From: Bin5 sp965208965
Lineage (GTDB): Bacteria; Chloroflexota; Anaerolineae; Caldilineales; Caldilineaceae
DNA: 64,000 bases
NCBI GenBank assembly: GCA_965208965.1
Contig: OZ242384.1
Coordinates: 4,154,001-4,218,000, forward strand
Direction of reading: 5' to 3'
The translations under genes were made by a program, and so were the position numbers. This document shows, in pieces, positions 17,457-26,562 of this stretch. Below the pieces are notes generated by a model. The model was not told the origin of the DNA and made no database searches. It saw nothing but the letters and a program-made list of their open reading frames with translations. The stretch's first letter is position 1, and every line of letters begins with the position of its first letter.

Positions 17457-19694
17457 ATGATACTAAAGAACCTGACCCGGCGATCGGTCAGAAGCGGCTT
17501 GACCCTTCTCGGGATCGCCATTGGCGTTGCTGCCGTAGTTGCGCTGGGCTCCATTGCAGAGGGAATCACCTCGAATTTCGCCCTGGTTGTGGGAGGCAGC
17601 AGCAACGACCTGCTGATCACCCAGGCTGAGGCGATCGACCCCGCATTCAGCAGTATCGACGAAACAGTCGGCGAGCGTCTGCTTGCCGTTCCAGGCGTGG
17701 AGCGGGTGGAGCCCGGCGTCTATACCTGGGTTACGACTCCGGGACTTCCCTTCTTTCTCCTCTTCGGCTACGAAATCGGCAGCACCGCCATGGACCACTA
17801 TCGCATCGTCGAAGGCAAACCGGTGAGCGGTCCCGGGCAAATGGTGATCGGCAGGCGTGCAACCGAATCTATCGATATCTCGGTCGGCGATAACTTACGC
17901 ATTCAAGGGACCCCCTTCCGAGTCGTCGGCATCTATGAGACCGGCCAGGGCATTGAAGAGTCCGGCGGCGTCGTCACTTTGGAAGATGCCCAGACCGCGG
18001 CCCAATTCGAGCGAAAAGTCAGTCTCTACGAGATTGGATTGCGTCGCGGCGACGATGCCGACGCAACAATCGAACGAATTGAATCCCTTGATCTGGAACT
18101 GAAGGTCAGCAAAACCAGCGAACGCGACAGCAATCAACAATATGAGCAGATGATGCAGGGATTCGCCTGGGGCATTGCGGCAATCGCAATCTTCATCGGC
18201 GGCCTCGGCATGATGAACTCGATGGTCATGAGCGTCCTGGAGCGTACTCGCGAAATCGGAACCTTGCGAGCCCTCGGCTGGAGTCGCTGGCGCGTCCTGT
18301 GGATCATCCTGGGGGAATCGATGGCCTTGAGCGCGGCCGGCGGCGTAGTCGGCGTACTCATGGGAATCGGCTTGGCAAAACTGGCGGGCACCGTCCCCGG
18401 TATGGGCGTCCTGCTCCAGGGCGCATTTACGCCTGCCATAATCATCCAGGGGCTCGTAACAGCGCTGTTTCTGGGTCTGGTTGGCGGCGTCTACCCGGCC
18501 TGGCGGGCTGCAGGACTTCGGCCGGTCGAAGCCCTCTCATACGAGGGCGGTACGGCCTCCGACTTCAAGCCGGGACGTCTGAGCCGGATCGGAAGTCAGA
18601 GTTTTCGTAACCTGTGGCGGCGGCGCAACCGCACTCTCCTCGCCGCGGCAGGCATCGGAATCGGCGTGGGTACGCTTGTGATGTTGGGAGGCCTCACCAC
18701 CGGCCTGATTGGCCAGATGAACAACTTGGCCGGTACTGGCAGCCCGGGCAACATCACGGTTATGCAGCGGGACGTCCCTGACCTGTCACTGAGCAGCGTC
18801 GATGAGCGTGTCATGCGCCAGATCCAGGGTATGTCCCAGGTTGAATCGGTTAGTCCCATGGTCCTGGGCTTCGTTCTCACACCTGAGCTGCCACTCTTCT
18901 TCATTTTTGGTCTCGAGCCCAACAGCGCGGCCATGGACCACTACAAACTAACAGAAGGCAGGCGCGTCCAGCGCCCATCCGAGATAATCATCGGCAGTAA
19001 CGCCGCCGATTCATACGACCTCGAATTGGGCGATACAATGACTCTTTACAACAATCGCTACAGAGTCGTTGGTATCTTTGAGACAGGTGTTGCCTGGGAG
19101 GAAGGCGGTGGAATCCTGGCGTTACGAGAATCTCAGCGTATCCTGAATCGTCCTCGCAACGTCAGTTTCCTGTTCGTAGACGTCAAAGATCCAGCCATGG
19201 CCCTTCCCGTCCAGGACGCCATAAACCAGCGATTTCCCAAAGTCAGGGCCAGCATTAGCAGCGAATTTGCCCAAAGTACGGACGATATCGCCTCCATGCA
19301 GGGAATCGCAGGCGCAATTGGGATGCTGGCGTTGATTGTAGGCGGGATCGTCGTTGCCAATACCATGATCATGTCGATATACGAACGCACGCGGGAAATC
19401 GGAACGCTGCGTGCGCTGGGTTGGCCTGGCAAACGGATTTTGTCGCAGATCGTTCAAGAGAGCCTTTTGCTGTGCCTCTTGTCGGCTCTCCTGGGCAGCA
19501 TCGGCGCGGTTGTACTACTCACGGGACTCTCTTCCATTCCCTTCGCCGGAGGCGCAATGTTGCGTCCTGCCTGGGAACCAGGGACCTTTGTGATCTCAGT
19601 CGGTCTTGCCATTTTACTCGGCCTCATAGGCGGTTTCTATCCGGCTTGGCGGGCAAGCAGATTGCAGCCGGTCGAAGCGCTGCGCTATGAGTGA
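17457..19694 (+). CDS. Tandem FtsX/MacB-type ABC transporter permease
   Basis: This 745-residue permease is made of two similar halves. Each half has an N-terminal membrane segment, an extracytoplasmic MacB-like domain and three C-terminal membrane segments. The repeat is obvious: ERTREIGTLRALGWSRWRVL near residue 260 and ERTREIGTLRALGWPGKRIL near 645. YPAWRAAGLRPVEALSYE and YPAWRASRLQPVEALRYE end the halves. Each extracytoplasmic domain also has a matching AMDHYRIVEG or AMDHYKLTEG segment. The protein therefore supplies both permease units of one transporter. The membrane-fusion protein and ATPase genes follow immediately. MacB-like systems act as mechanotransmitters or exporters of lipoproteins, peptides or drugs. 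The substrate is unknown. Confidence 0.87.
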   Translation: MILKNLTRRSVRSGLTLLGIAIGVAAVVALGSIAEGITSNFALVVGGSSNDLLITQAEAIDPAFSSIDETVGERLLAVPGVERVEPGVYTWVTTPGLPFFLLFGYEIGSTAMDHYRIVEGKPVSGPGQMVIGRRATESIDISVGDNLRIQGTPFRVVGIYETGQGIEESGGVVTLEDAQTAAQFERKVSLYEIGLRRGDDADATIERIESLDLELKVSKTSERDSNQQYEQMMQGFAWGIAAIAIFIGGLGMMNSMVMSVLERTREIGTLRALGWSRWRVLWIILGESMALSAAGGVVGVLMGIGLAKLAGTVPGMGVLLQGAFTPAIIIQGLVTALFLGLVGGVYPAWRAAGLRPVEALSYEGGTASDFKPGRLSRIGSQSFRNLWRRRNRTLLAAAGIGIGVGTLVMLGGLTTGLIGQMNNLAGTGSPGNITVMQRDVPDLSLSSVDERVMRQIQGMSQVESVSPMVLGFVLTPELPLFFIFGLEPNSAAMDHYKLTEGRRVQRPSEIIIGSNAADSYDLELGDTMTLYNNRYRVVGIFETGVAWEEGGGILALRESQRILNRPRNVSFLFVDVKDPAMALPVQDAINQRFPKVRASISSEFAQSTDDIASMQGIAGAIGMLALIVGGIVVANTMIMSIYERTREIGTLRALGWPGKRILSQIVQESLLLCLLSALLGSIGAVVLLTGLSSIPFAGGAMLRPAWEPGTFVISVGLAILLGLIGGFYPAWRASRLQPVEALRYE

Positions 19695-19756
19695 ATACGA
19701 AGCAAAAGCCATTGCCACCGTGACGGCTGATGCGCGGTGTGTGAAGAAGGAGAAAG

Positions 19757-21106
19757 ATGAAACGAGTCTGGATTGTGCTCGGATTGATTGTCATCCTGGT
19801 TGCGGGCGTTTGGGCCTACGTTACTTACGTCAACCCCTCGCTTCTTCCCCAGACCAGTGAGTCTTCCGTAGATGACGCGGAGGCGGGATCGCAGGAACAA
19901 GAGGACCCGGAATTGGATTCAGTCATCTGGGCCTCGGGTAAGCTGCTTCCCTCCGTCTGGGCCAACCTGGCTCCTTTGCAGGGCGGAATCGTTCAGATAC
20001 TGCATGTCAAAGAAGGCGACTGGGTGGAACCCGGGGACCTGCTCATTCAGCTCGAAAACCCGACGGCAGAAAGCCAGGTCGAAATCTCGGCTGCAACCGT
20101 AGCCGAAGCCGAGGCAGCCCATGCCAGCCTGCTGTCAGGCGCCAGTGAAGCCGAAGTCGCCGCCGCCGAAGCCGGCGTTGCCACTGCGGAAGCCCAGGTT
20201 TCACTCGCCGCCGGCAGGCTGCTGGAAGCACAGAAAAGTGTCGAGTTCTACCAGGTGGAAGTCCAGATTGCCCGTGAACAGTACGATGAACTGGCTGCAG
20301 GCCCTACGGAGGCGGAAAGGGCCGCAGCCGCAGCCCGCGTCGAAGTCGCGCAGGCTGCCCTGGACCACGCCCAGGCTACCTACAACGCAGTGCGAGGAGA
20401 TCCAACGATCGGCAGTACGCTTCTGGAATCACTGCAACTCGAACAGGCCACAAAGTCGTTGAAGGCGGCCCAGGCCGAGTTCGCCGTTGCCACCCAGGGG
20501 GCTTCGGAGCAGAGACTGGCCGTCGCCAGGTCACGCATTACGGAGGCGCTGTCCCGGGTTTCAGTCGCGGAGAGCCAGATACCGGCTGCCGAGGCAGGTG
20601 TGCTATCCGCCGAAGCCGCGCTCGCCAGCGCGCAGGCAAATCTGCGCAGGACAAGGGAAGGCGCTTCGCCCGAGGACGTCGCAGTGTCACTGGCCCGTAT
20701 CGGTACTGCCAGGGCACAGCTCGCCAGCGCACAAGCCCACGTTGGCCAGTCCCAGATAGTGGCCCCGTTCTCCGGCCAGGTTGGCGCACTTCTCGTTCGC
20801 AGCGGCGAGCTTGTTGCCCCCGGTCAGGTTCTCGTCCTCCTGGGCAATACAGGCAGCATGCACGTTGAAACAACCGACCTGCGCGAAACTGACGTTGTCC
20901 AACTCAAAAGCGGACAGGAGGTGGAGGTCACCTTCGACTCACTGCCGGACCAGATCTTCGACGGCATAATCACCCACATCGCGCCGGTAAGCACAAGCGA
21001 CAGGGGCAGCACCAACTTCACGGTCCACGTGGAAGTCCCGCAACTGGATGACAACTTGCGCTGGGGCATGACCGCTTTCGTGAACATCCTCGTCTCGCCC
21101 CAGTAG
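19757..21106 (+). CDS. Membrane fusion (HlyD-like) protein of ABC exporter
   Basis: This 449-residue protein is anchored by an N-terminal membrane helix (about residues 4-25). The first half of a biotinyl-lipoyl domain comes next (ILHVKEGDWVEPGDLLIQLE near residue 77). A long Ala/Glu-rich coiled-coil hairpin follows (about residues 100-330), then the second lipoyl half (VAPFSGQVGALLVRSGELV near 335) and a beta-barrel domain. It would join the permease to an extracytoplasmic conduit, or modulate it in a cell with a single membrane. A good AAGGAG lies before ATG 19757, 62 bases after the permease gene. The coiled coil contains degenerate repeats such as SEAEVAAAEAG and ASPEDVAVSLARIG. Confidence 0.88.
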   Translation: MKRVWIVLGLIVILVAGVWAYVTYVNPSLLPQTSESSVDDAEAGSQEQEDPELDSVIWASGKLLPSVWANLAPLQGGIVQILHVKEGDWVEPGDLLIQLENPTAESQVEISAATVAEAEAAHASLLSGASEAEVAAAEAGVATAEAQVSLAAGRLLEAQKSVEFYQVEVQIAREQYDELAAGPTEAERAAAAARVEVAQAALDHAQATYNAVRGDPTIGSTLLESLQLEQATKSLKAAQAEFAVATQGASEQRLAVARSRITEALSRVSVAESQIPAAEAGVLSAEAALASAQANLRRTREGASPEDVAVSLARIGTARAQLASAQAHVGQSQIVAPFSGQVGALLVRSGELVAPGQVLVLLGNTGSMHVETTDLRETDVVQLKSGQEVEVTFDSLPDQIFDGIITHIAPVSTSDRGSTNFTVHVEVPQLDDNLRWGMTAFVNILVSPQ

Positions 21107-21155
21107 AATTCCCTTTGCGAAACTGGACTTATCATAGCTGGACCGGTTAGCAGTC

Positions 21156-22070
21156 GTGTCAGCAGATTCACTCGCAGAAGCTATGGAACACAAGCACAAA
21201 GTCGACCCTATCGTCCGAGTTGAAAACCTGACTAAGATTTACGGAAATGGAGAAACCGCCGTGCGCGCGCTCGATGGACTTTCGGTCGAAGTGCAGACTG
21301 GTGAGTTCGTGGCGGTTATGGGACCCAGCGGGTGCGGCAAGAGCACGCTGCTAAACATGCTCGGCGCTCTCGACCAACCGACCGAAGGTACGGTCTGGGT
21401 AGCGGGCGAGGACCTTTCGAAACTGAAAGATGTGGACCACTTTCGCGCCAGGACGGTCGGATTCGTCTTTCAGCTGCACAATCTGCTGCCGACCATGACA
21501 GCCCAGGAAAACGTCGAAGTACCTCTGCAGGGCCAAATTGGCAGCCGCAAGGAGCGCAAAGAACGGGCCCTGCATCTGATGGAGTTGGTCGGCTTGGCCG
21601 ACCGCCGCAACCATCTTCCCGGTCAACTTTCAGGAGGACAGCGCCAGCGCGTGGCGATAGCCCGGTCGCTCGCCAACAGCCCGTCGCTGATCCTGGCGGA
21701 TGAACCGAGCGGCGCGCTCGATAGCCAGAGCAGCGATGAGATCCTGACCTTGCTCGCCGAGCTCAACAGCAGCCAGGGAACCTCAATCGTTGTTGTAACC
21801 CATGACCGCCGCGTCGCCCAGGCGACGCAACGCATCCTGCGAATGCAGGACGGCAACATCGTCTCCGATCACCGCATCACCGACCCGCTCGAAGAAGATC
21901 TGCGCATGTTTGCCCAGAGCCAGTTCGGACAGACGCTGCTGGAGAATAGCCGCACCCTGCACAGATTCATCGAAGAGCAGGACATGGCGGCGCTGCGCCA
22001 GCTGTTGCTGACATACGACGATGGAGCAGAAGAGTCAGAGGAAACAGAGTCTCCGTCCTCTGAGGCGTAA
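21156..22070 (+). CDS. MacB/LolD-type ABC transporter ATPase
   Basis: This ATPase of 304 residues energises the adjacent permease. Walker A is GPSGCGKST (near residue 59), the Q-loop region is VFQLHNLLP, the signature is LSGGQRQRVAIA (near 160), Walker B is LILADEPSGALD and the switch is THDRR. About 75 residues after the ATPase core are unusual for LolD-type ATPases (usually 220-240). They include a Glu-rich tail. The start is GTG 21156 with an alternative ATG at 21183. The gene order permease, fusion protein, ATPase on one strand supports a single exporter operon. Confidence 0.9.
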   Translation: MSADSLAEAMEHKHKVDPIVRVENLTKIYGNGETAVRALDGLSVEVQTGEFVAVMGPSGCGKSTLLNMLGALDQPTEGTVWVAGEDLSKLKDVDHFRARTVGFVFQLHNLLPTMTAQENVEVPLQGQIGSRKERKERALHLMELVGLADRRNHLPGQLSGGQRQRVAIARSLANSPSLILADEPSGALDSQSSDEILTLLAELNSSQGTSIVVVTHDRRVAQATQRILRMQDGNIVSDHRITDPLEEDLRMFAQSQFGQTLLENSRTLHRFIEEQDMAALRQLLLTYDDGAEESEETESPSSEA

Positions 22071-22101
22071 CTGGACGCAAAGTCCGCTCAGTTACAGTTT
22101 T
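22067..22101 (+). terminator. Hairpin between convergent genes
   Basis: GTAACTG/CAGTTAC with inner GGAC/GTCC pairs forms a stem that includes the stop codons of both convergent genes. It is followed rightwards by a short TTTT. It is a plausible but weak terminator for the exporter operon. Confidence 0.4.
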
Positions 22102-23071
22102 CCAGTACCAGGCGCAGCTGCTGCGGTGAAATGTTCCCCCCGCTGAGGATAAGCGCTACCTTTCTTCCCGCAAGTTCGTCTCGCAATTTGAGCAGCGCAG
22201 CCAGCGGCGAGGCGCCAGCCGGTTCGGCAAGAGTCTTCGCAGTCTCGAGGTACATGCGCACCGCGGCAAACAGCTCCTCCTCCGTAACCCTGATAAAGTC
22301 GTCCAGCAGGTCCCATAGGATCGATTGCGGTAGCATATAGGGGGCGCCTGTCGCCAGCCCCTCTGCAGCCGTTTTGTTCGGAGCCTCCCGCCATGCCCGG
22401 TCCCGCCAAGTCAGATAGGCGGCCGGCGAAGCGTCTGCGCACACAGCCACGGTTCGAATGCCGGGGTTGATCCCCTTTGCGACGATCGAAGCGCCAGACG
22501 CGCCGCTCCCCCCGCCAACCGGCACGATGATGGTTTCGATGTCCGGCTTCTCCTGTAGGATTTCCAGTGTGTGAGTCGCCACACCCGCTATCAGCGCCGG
22601 TTCATCCCCCGAAGAGACGAATTGCAATCCCTCTTCGGCCGCGATACATTCGCCATGCTTCTTTGCCTGCTCAAAGTCGACGCCGTTCAAACGCACGTCG
22701 GCGCCGTTGGCGCGCATCGCCTCCAGCTTTACCGGATTGGCATTTTCCGGCACTGAGATTACCGCCTTTACGCCGAACATTCGCGCTGCGTAGGCCACAG
22801 ACTGGCCGTGATTGCCCGTAGAGGCCGTCACTACGCCCCTTCTCCGCTGCTCTTCAGGCAGCCGCGCCATGAAATAGATGCCCCCCCGCAACTTGAACGC
22901 GCCTATCGGAAGGTAGTTTTCGTGTTTTACCCAGACCTCGGCCCCCGTAGCTGCGTCGAGTACCGGGTAGTTGTGCAGTGGCGTAGGCTTCAGATAGCTG
23001 CGCAACACCTTGTGCGCTGCCAAAACGTCGGCAAAGCTGGGCGGAGGGGGCAATGTGGGCATTTCGGTCAT
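22088..23071 (-). CDS. PLP-dependent threonine dehydratase-like enzyme
   Basis: This is a fold-type II pyridoxal-phosphate enzyme of 327 residues. The Schiff-base lysine is in PIGAFKLRGG (K60). TASTGNHGQSVAYAA near residue 82 is the substrate loop, and VPVGGGSGASGA near 186 is the phosphate-binding glycine loop. It resembles catabolic threonine/serine ammonia-lyases and lacks a C-terminal ACT regulatory domain. Serine racemase or hydroxyaspartate ammonia-lyase activity cannot be excluded. It is the last gene of a leftward group with a CoA-transferase and a PanE-like reductase. Confidence 0.85.
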   Translation of the reverse strand: MTEMPTLPPPPSFADVLAAHKVLRSYLKPTPLHNYPVLDAATGAEVWVKHENYLPIGAFKLRGGIYFMARLPEEQRRRGVVTASTGNHGQSVAYAARMFGVKAVISVPENANPVKLEAMRANGADVRLNGVDFEQAKKHGECIAAEEGLQFVSSGDEPALIAGVATHTLEILQEKPDIETIIVPVGGGSGASGASIVAKGINPGIRTVAVCADASPAAYLTWRDRAWREAPNKTAAEGLATGAPYMLPQSILWDLLDDFIRVTEEELFAAVRMYLETAKTLAEPAGASPLAALLKLRDELAGRKVALILSGGNISPQQLRLVLENCN

Positions 23072-23161
23072 CTTGTAGTTGCTCTTTTCTGGTGAATTGG
23101 GATTGGTGCGCGAGGTCTCGCTTGCCTGTACATGGTTTGGAGAGGCTAGGAGTCGGGGCCG

Positions 23162-24721
23162 TCAGTCTGACACTCGACGGCTTGCCAGAAACGGCATCAG
23201 CGGCACTTCCGCAGGCACGATCGGGGCAAATCCCATCCGGTCCAATACGTCTGCCTCGAGAACAATGCCCGGCGCTATCTCCCGCAGACACATTCCTTCC
23301 TGCGTCAGCTCAAAGACCGCCCGCTCTGTTACGCAAATGACCTTCTGCCCGCTCTCCAACGCATGATGACCGCTGAAAGTGATCTGATCGACCTCTTCAA
23401 CCAACTTTCGAATCTGACCGTGGCGCTTGATGGTTACGCTGTGCTCACCGACTTCATAGTCGACTCCCTTGGCCTCGAAAGTGCCGCAGAAGACGACCGT
23501 GCGCGCGTTCTGGGCGATGTCTATGAAACCGCCAGGTCCAACCGTCGTCCCTCCCAGTCGCGAGACATTGACATTGCCTCTCCCATCCATTTCGCCGAAT
23601 CCGAGAAACGCAATGTCCAGCCCGCCTCCACCGTATAGGTCAAACTGTGAAGGCGAGTCGATCATGCAGCTGGCGTCGCGGGCAAAGCCGAATAGAACAC
23701 CGTCCAGTAGCTCGCCACCGTATGTGCCGTGTTCAATCGTCTGGTAGTAGCGCTCGGTCTCGCCGCGCGCCGCCACCAGTTTGGCTACTCCATCGGGAAT
23801 TCCGAATCCGAAGTTTATCACGGCATTGTCAAAGAGTTCCTGAACTGCCCGGTGCGCGATGATCGCCCTCGGTCCCGAAGTCCCGTCCACTGCCGTAGAC
23901 TTCCCTTGACCTGCATTCAAGTGCCCCTCTGCCCTTCCCTGCCCTGAGATAGAGGAGTCATAAAAGAATGCATGGCACTGGGGCTGCTCGGGCTCGACAA
24001 CCACGGCGTCAACCAACGCACCCGGAATCCGCACCTGGCGGGCCGGAATCATGCCCGCTTCCACCAGACCCCGCACCTGGAAAACGACTGTGCCGCCGCT
24101 GTTATGAGCAGCGAGTGCCATCGCAAAGGCTTCCAGGTTGGCCGGCTCTTCCTCCATGCTTATGTTGCCGTCCACGTCCGCGTAACTGCCCCGCAGGAGC
24201 GCAACGTCCACGGGAAACGGCTTGTAGCGCAGCAACGTCCGGCCATCTATCTCAATCAACTCGACCAGCTCGTCCTGGGCCGACCTGTTCATCCGGCCGC
24301 CGTCCTGACGGGGATCGACGAAAGTTCCCAGGCCGACGTGCGTAATCAATCCAGGCCGGCCCGCGCCAATCTCCCGCATCAGCTGCGCAGTTACGCCCGC
24401 GGGCAGTATGTAGGCCTCAATCTTATCGTCACGCGCCAGCGCCTGCATGCGCGGCGACCAGATCCAGTGGCCGCCTATCACCTTATGCACCAGGCCCTCG
24501 TAGGCCAGTCGGTTGAGTCCGCGACGGTCGCGATCGCCGATTCCAAGCGAGTGGATTACGCGCAGTCCCCTCGGCGCGCCGCTAGAAAGAAAGCGTTCCT
24601 CGACCGCCGCCAGCAGCGCATCGGCCTCTACCAGGCCGCCTCCGCCGCCAACTGTCCCCAGCGTCGCGCCGTCGGGGACCAGAGCGGCGGCATCCTGGAC
24701 GTCGATCACCTTGTTTCTCAT
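23162..24721 (-). CDS. Acyl-CoA:acetate-type CoA-transferase (YdiF/Pct family)
   Basis: The 519 residues contain both CoA-transferase halves fused in one chain, as in propionate/acetoacetate CoA-transferases of the YdiF/Pct group. The N-terminal half has the VPDGATLGTVGGGGG loop near residue 16. The second half has FGFGIPDGVAKLVAARGETE near 307. The expected catalytic glutamate is E330 in TIEHGTYGG. FGEMDGRGNVNVSRLGGT and GGFIDIAQNARTVVFCGTF further support the family. The reaction is transfer of CoA between carboxylic acids; the substrate pair is unknown. It starts at ATG 24721, seven bases after the PanE-like gene. Confidence 0.85.
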   Translation of the reverse strand: MRNKVIDVQDAAALVPDGATLGTVGGGGGLVEADALLAAVEERFLSSGAPRGLRVIHSLGIGDRDRRGLNRLAYEGLVHKVIGGHWIWSPRMQALARDDKIEAYILPAGVTAQLMREIGAGRPGLITHVGLGTFVDPRQDGGRMNRSAQDELVELIEIDGRTLLRYKPFPVDVALLRGSYADVDGNISMEEEPANLEAFAMALAAHNSGGTVVFQVRGLVEAGMIPARQVRIPGALVDAVVVEPEQPQCHAFFYDSSISGQGRAEGHLNAGQGKSTAVDGTSGPRAIIAHRAVQELFDNAVINFGFGIPDGVAKLVAARGETERYYQTIEHGTYGGELLDGVLFGFARDASCMIDSPSQFDLYGGGGLDIAFLGFGEMDGRGNVNVSRLGGTTVGPGGFIDIAQNARTVVFCGTFEAKGVDYEVGEHSVTIKRHGQIRKLVEEVDQITFSGHHALESGQKVICVTERAVFELTQEGMCLREIAPGIVLEADVLDRMGFAPIVPAEVPLMPFLASRRVSD

Positions 24722-24727
24722 CGAAAG

Positions 24728-25669
24728 TCAATTCAAGTAGTGGCTTTCAAGCGCCTTGATCGCGGCAACCAAGGTCTTGTTTACAGGAGTGGGAATGTCG
24801 TGTTTGCGGCTGAGCCTCACGACTGCGCCGTTTATGACATCGACTTCGCAAGGACGGCGGTTGAGGATATCTACGCAGAGGCTGGACTTGTTGTCGCCGG
24901 TGCCTTCCGGTCCAGCGATCTGGCTTATCACCTCTCGAGTCTCAGCCGCATTGAGGTCAATGCCCTCGGCACGCGCCACCTCGACCGCTTCGTCCAGCGC
25001 TTCAAAGGCAGTCTCTCTCAGTTCCGGTACGGCAAAGACCTGCTTGATCGTCATGTTGGCAATCGCCGACGTCGGGCTGATTGCGACATTCGCCAGCAGC
25101 TTCTTCCAGATCGCCTGGCGTATGTCCGCGACCGCCGAAGTCTGCAGACCCGCTCTGTCAAGCGCAGCCGCAATCCGCTCCGTCCTCTCGCTGACACCCC
25201 CGCCCATCTCTCCGATGTGCGTAGGCAGATTGCCAAAGTTGCGCACGGCTCCAGGTCCTTCTACGGCAGCGCCCTGGGCCGTCACGCCCCCCAACACACG
25301 CTCCATTCCTGTAACCTCACCTATGTTTTCCTCGTTCCCCAACCCATTTTGAAAGCTGATGGCAACACTATCATCGCGCAGCAGGTGCAGAACCCGCCTG
25401 ACTGCATCTTGGGTGTAAGGCGCCTTGCACTGAACGAACAGAACGTCAACCGGTCCCATACCGCTCGGATCGGTTGTGGCGCGCACGGGGATGCTTCGGT
25501 CGCCCCCGTATCCGAGCATATGGAGCCCATCCCGGCTTATGAGGTCGACATGCTCCTGCCACACGTCAATCAGGGTCACGTCCAGCCCGCCCTCAGCCAG
25601 GAGCCCTCCAAACAGGCATCCCATCGCACCGGCGCCGACCACTGCGACTTCAGGTTTCCAGTCCGTCAT
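24728..25669 (-). CDS. 2-dehydropantoate 2-reductase family protein
   Basis: This 313-residue NADP-dependent reductase is of the PanE/ApbA fold. The N-terminal dinucleotide motif is VVGAGAMGCLFGGLLAEGG (residues 10-28). The central FQNGLGNEE segment and the conserved lysine and asparagine in IWKKLLANVAISPTSAIAN are family hallmarks. True PanE makes pantoate for coenzyme A. The location next to a CoA-transferase and a threonine dehydratase-like gene, away from other pantothenate genes, leaves open another 2-oxoacid substrate. It is the first gene of the leftward trio. Confidence 0.82.
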   Translation of the reverse strand: MTDWKPEVAVVGAGAMGCLFGGLLAEGGLDVTLIDVWQEHVDLISRDGLHMLGYGGDRSIPVRATTDPSGMGPVDVLFVQCKAPYTQDAVRRVLHLLRDDSVAISFQNGLGNEENIGEVTGMERVLGGVTAQGAAVEGPGAVRNFGNLPTHIGEMGGGVSERTERIAAALDRAGLQTSAVADIRQAIWKKLLANVAISPTSAIANMTIKQVFAVPELRETAFEALDEAVEVARAEGIDLNAAETREVISQIAGPEGTGDNKSSLCVDILNRRPCEVDVINGAVVRLSRKHDIPTPVNKTLVAAIKALESHYLN

Positions 25670-26001
25670 CCAGGTCTCCTAATTGCTCTTTGTGTTTGGT
25701 GTTGATGAAGCGCAGACATCCAGTATAGCTTGTAGCGGCAATCAAGCAAACCAGAGTGCAATAAACAGAGCCGCCACAGAGTCGGTTGCCCCACCTTCCG
25801 TTTCCATCCGCTGACCACTGAAGGTCGGCCGCACCCTCCTCCGGCCTGGATTCACTGCCAGACTGTCCCCACTTCAAACCTGGGATGTGACAAGCGCGTA
25901 AAACCTCCTTGACTTCCCTGAACAGTTCAAACTAAAATGAATCTGCGCTTGCAACGGCACCTGAATTTGCTATTGCCTTTGACATTGGAGATGTCGAAGC
26001 C
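25670..26001. other. Divergent intergenic region
   Basis: About 330 bases separate the leftward PanE-like operon from the rightward SixA-like gene. No coding sequence is supported. A promoter for the rightward gene is recognisable at 25909-25938. Confidence 0.45.
25909..25938 (+). promoter_or_regulatory. Probable sigma70 promoter of the SixA-like gene
   Basis: TTGACT (25909-25914) and TAAAAT (25933-25938) are separated by 18 bases, about 60 bases before the gene start. Confidence 0.5.
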
Positions 26002-26526
26002 ATGGACACTCGCTACCTGACCGTCCTTCGTCACGCCAAGGCCAAACAGACGAGCGTTTCCGGGGGGGACATCGACCGCCCGCTGGCAAAAAGCGGATTC
26101 AAACAGTTGCGGCGCGTGTGCCGGATCCTGGATACGGTGAAGGAAAAGCCCGACTGGATCGTATCCTCACCCGCATTGCGTACACGCCAGACGGCCGAGA
26201 AAGTCGCCGAACTGCTTGGCTATAAGCGCAATTTCGGCTGGAACGACCGCATCTATGCCGCCGCCCCCTATACCCTTTTGAATATCATTCAGGAAACGCA
26301 CGACAGTGCCTACCATATTCTCCTGATAGGCCACAACCCCGGCGTTGCCCACCTGGTTTCAGGCTTGTGCGCCGGCACTGACGGCCGCATGAACCTGCGC
26401 TTCCCGACCGCGGGTCTTGCCCACTTCGAAGTAGATGTCGCCCGCTGGCGCCAACTGCATTGGGGCAGCGGTGAACTGCGATTCCTCGTCGCGCCCCGCT
26501 TCCTCCGGGGGCCGAAGAAAGGTTGA
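26002..26526 (+). CDS. sixA: SixA-type phosphohistidine phosphatase
   Basis: This 174-residue histidine phosphatase has the catalytic RHAKA motif at residues 10-14 (His11 takes the phosphate). RPLAKSGFKQ, SSPALRTRQTAE near residue 55 and the second histidine in LIGHNPGVAHLV near 112 follow. This is the compact SixA arrangement. SixA proteins remove phosphate from phosphohistidine on signalling or PTS proteins. The physiological target here is unknown. The gene is transcribed alone and converges on the alditol oxidase-like gene. Confidence 0.87.
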   Translation: MDTRYLTVLRHAKAKQTSVSGGDIDRPLAKSGFKQLRRVCRILDTVKEKPDWIVSSPALRTRQTAEKVAELLGYKRNFGWNDRIYAAAPYTLLNIIQETHDSAYHILLIGHNPGVAHLVSGLCAGTDGRMNLRFPTAGLAHFEVDVARWRQLHWGSGELRFLVAPRFLRGPKKG

Positions 26527-26562
26527 CCTTACGGCGGCAAAGCTCCGTCTGATTCAGGACCT

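Noticed and set aside
23972..25705. Open frame of 577 codons on the plus strand across the CoA-transferase and PanE-like genes
   Set aside because: Both genes on the minus strand have clear motifs, and the antisense frame has none.
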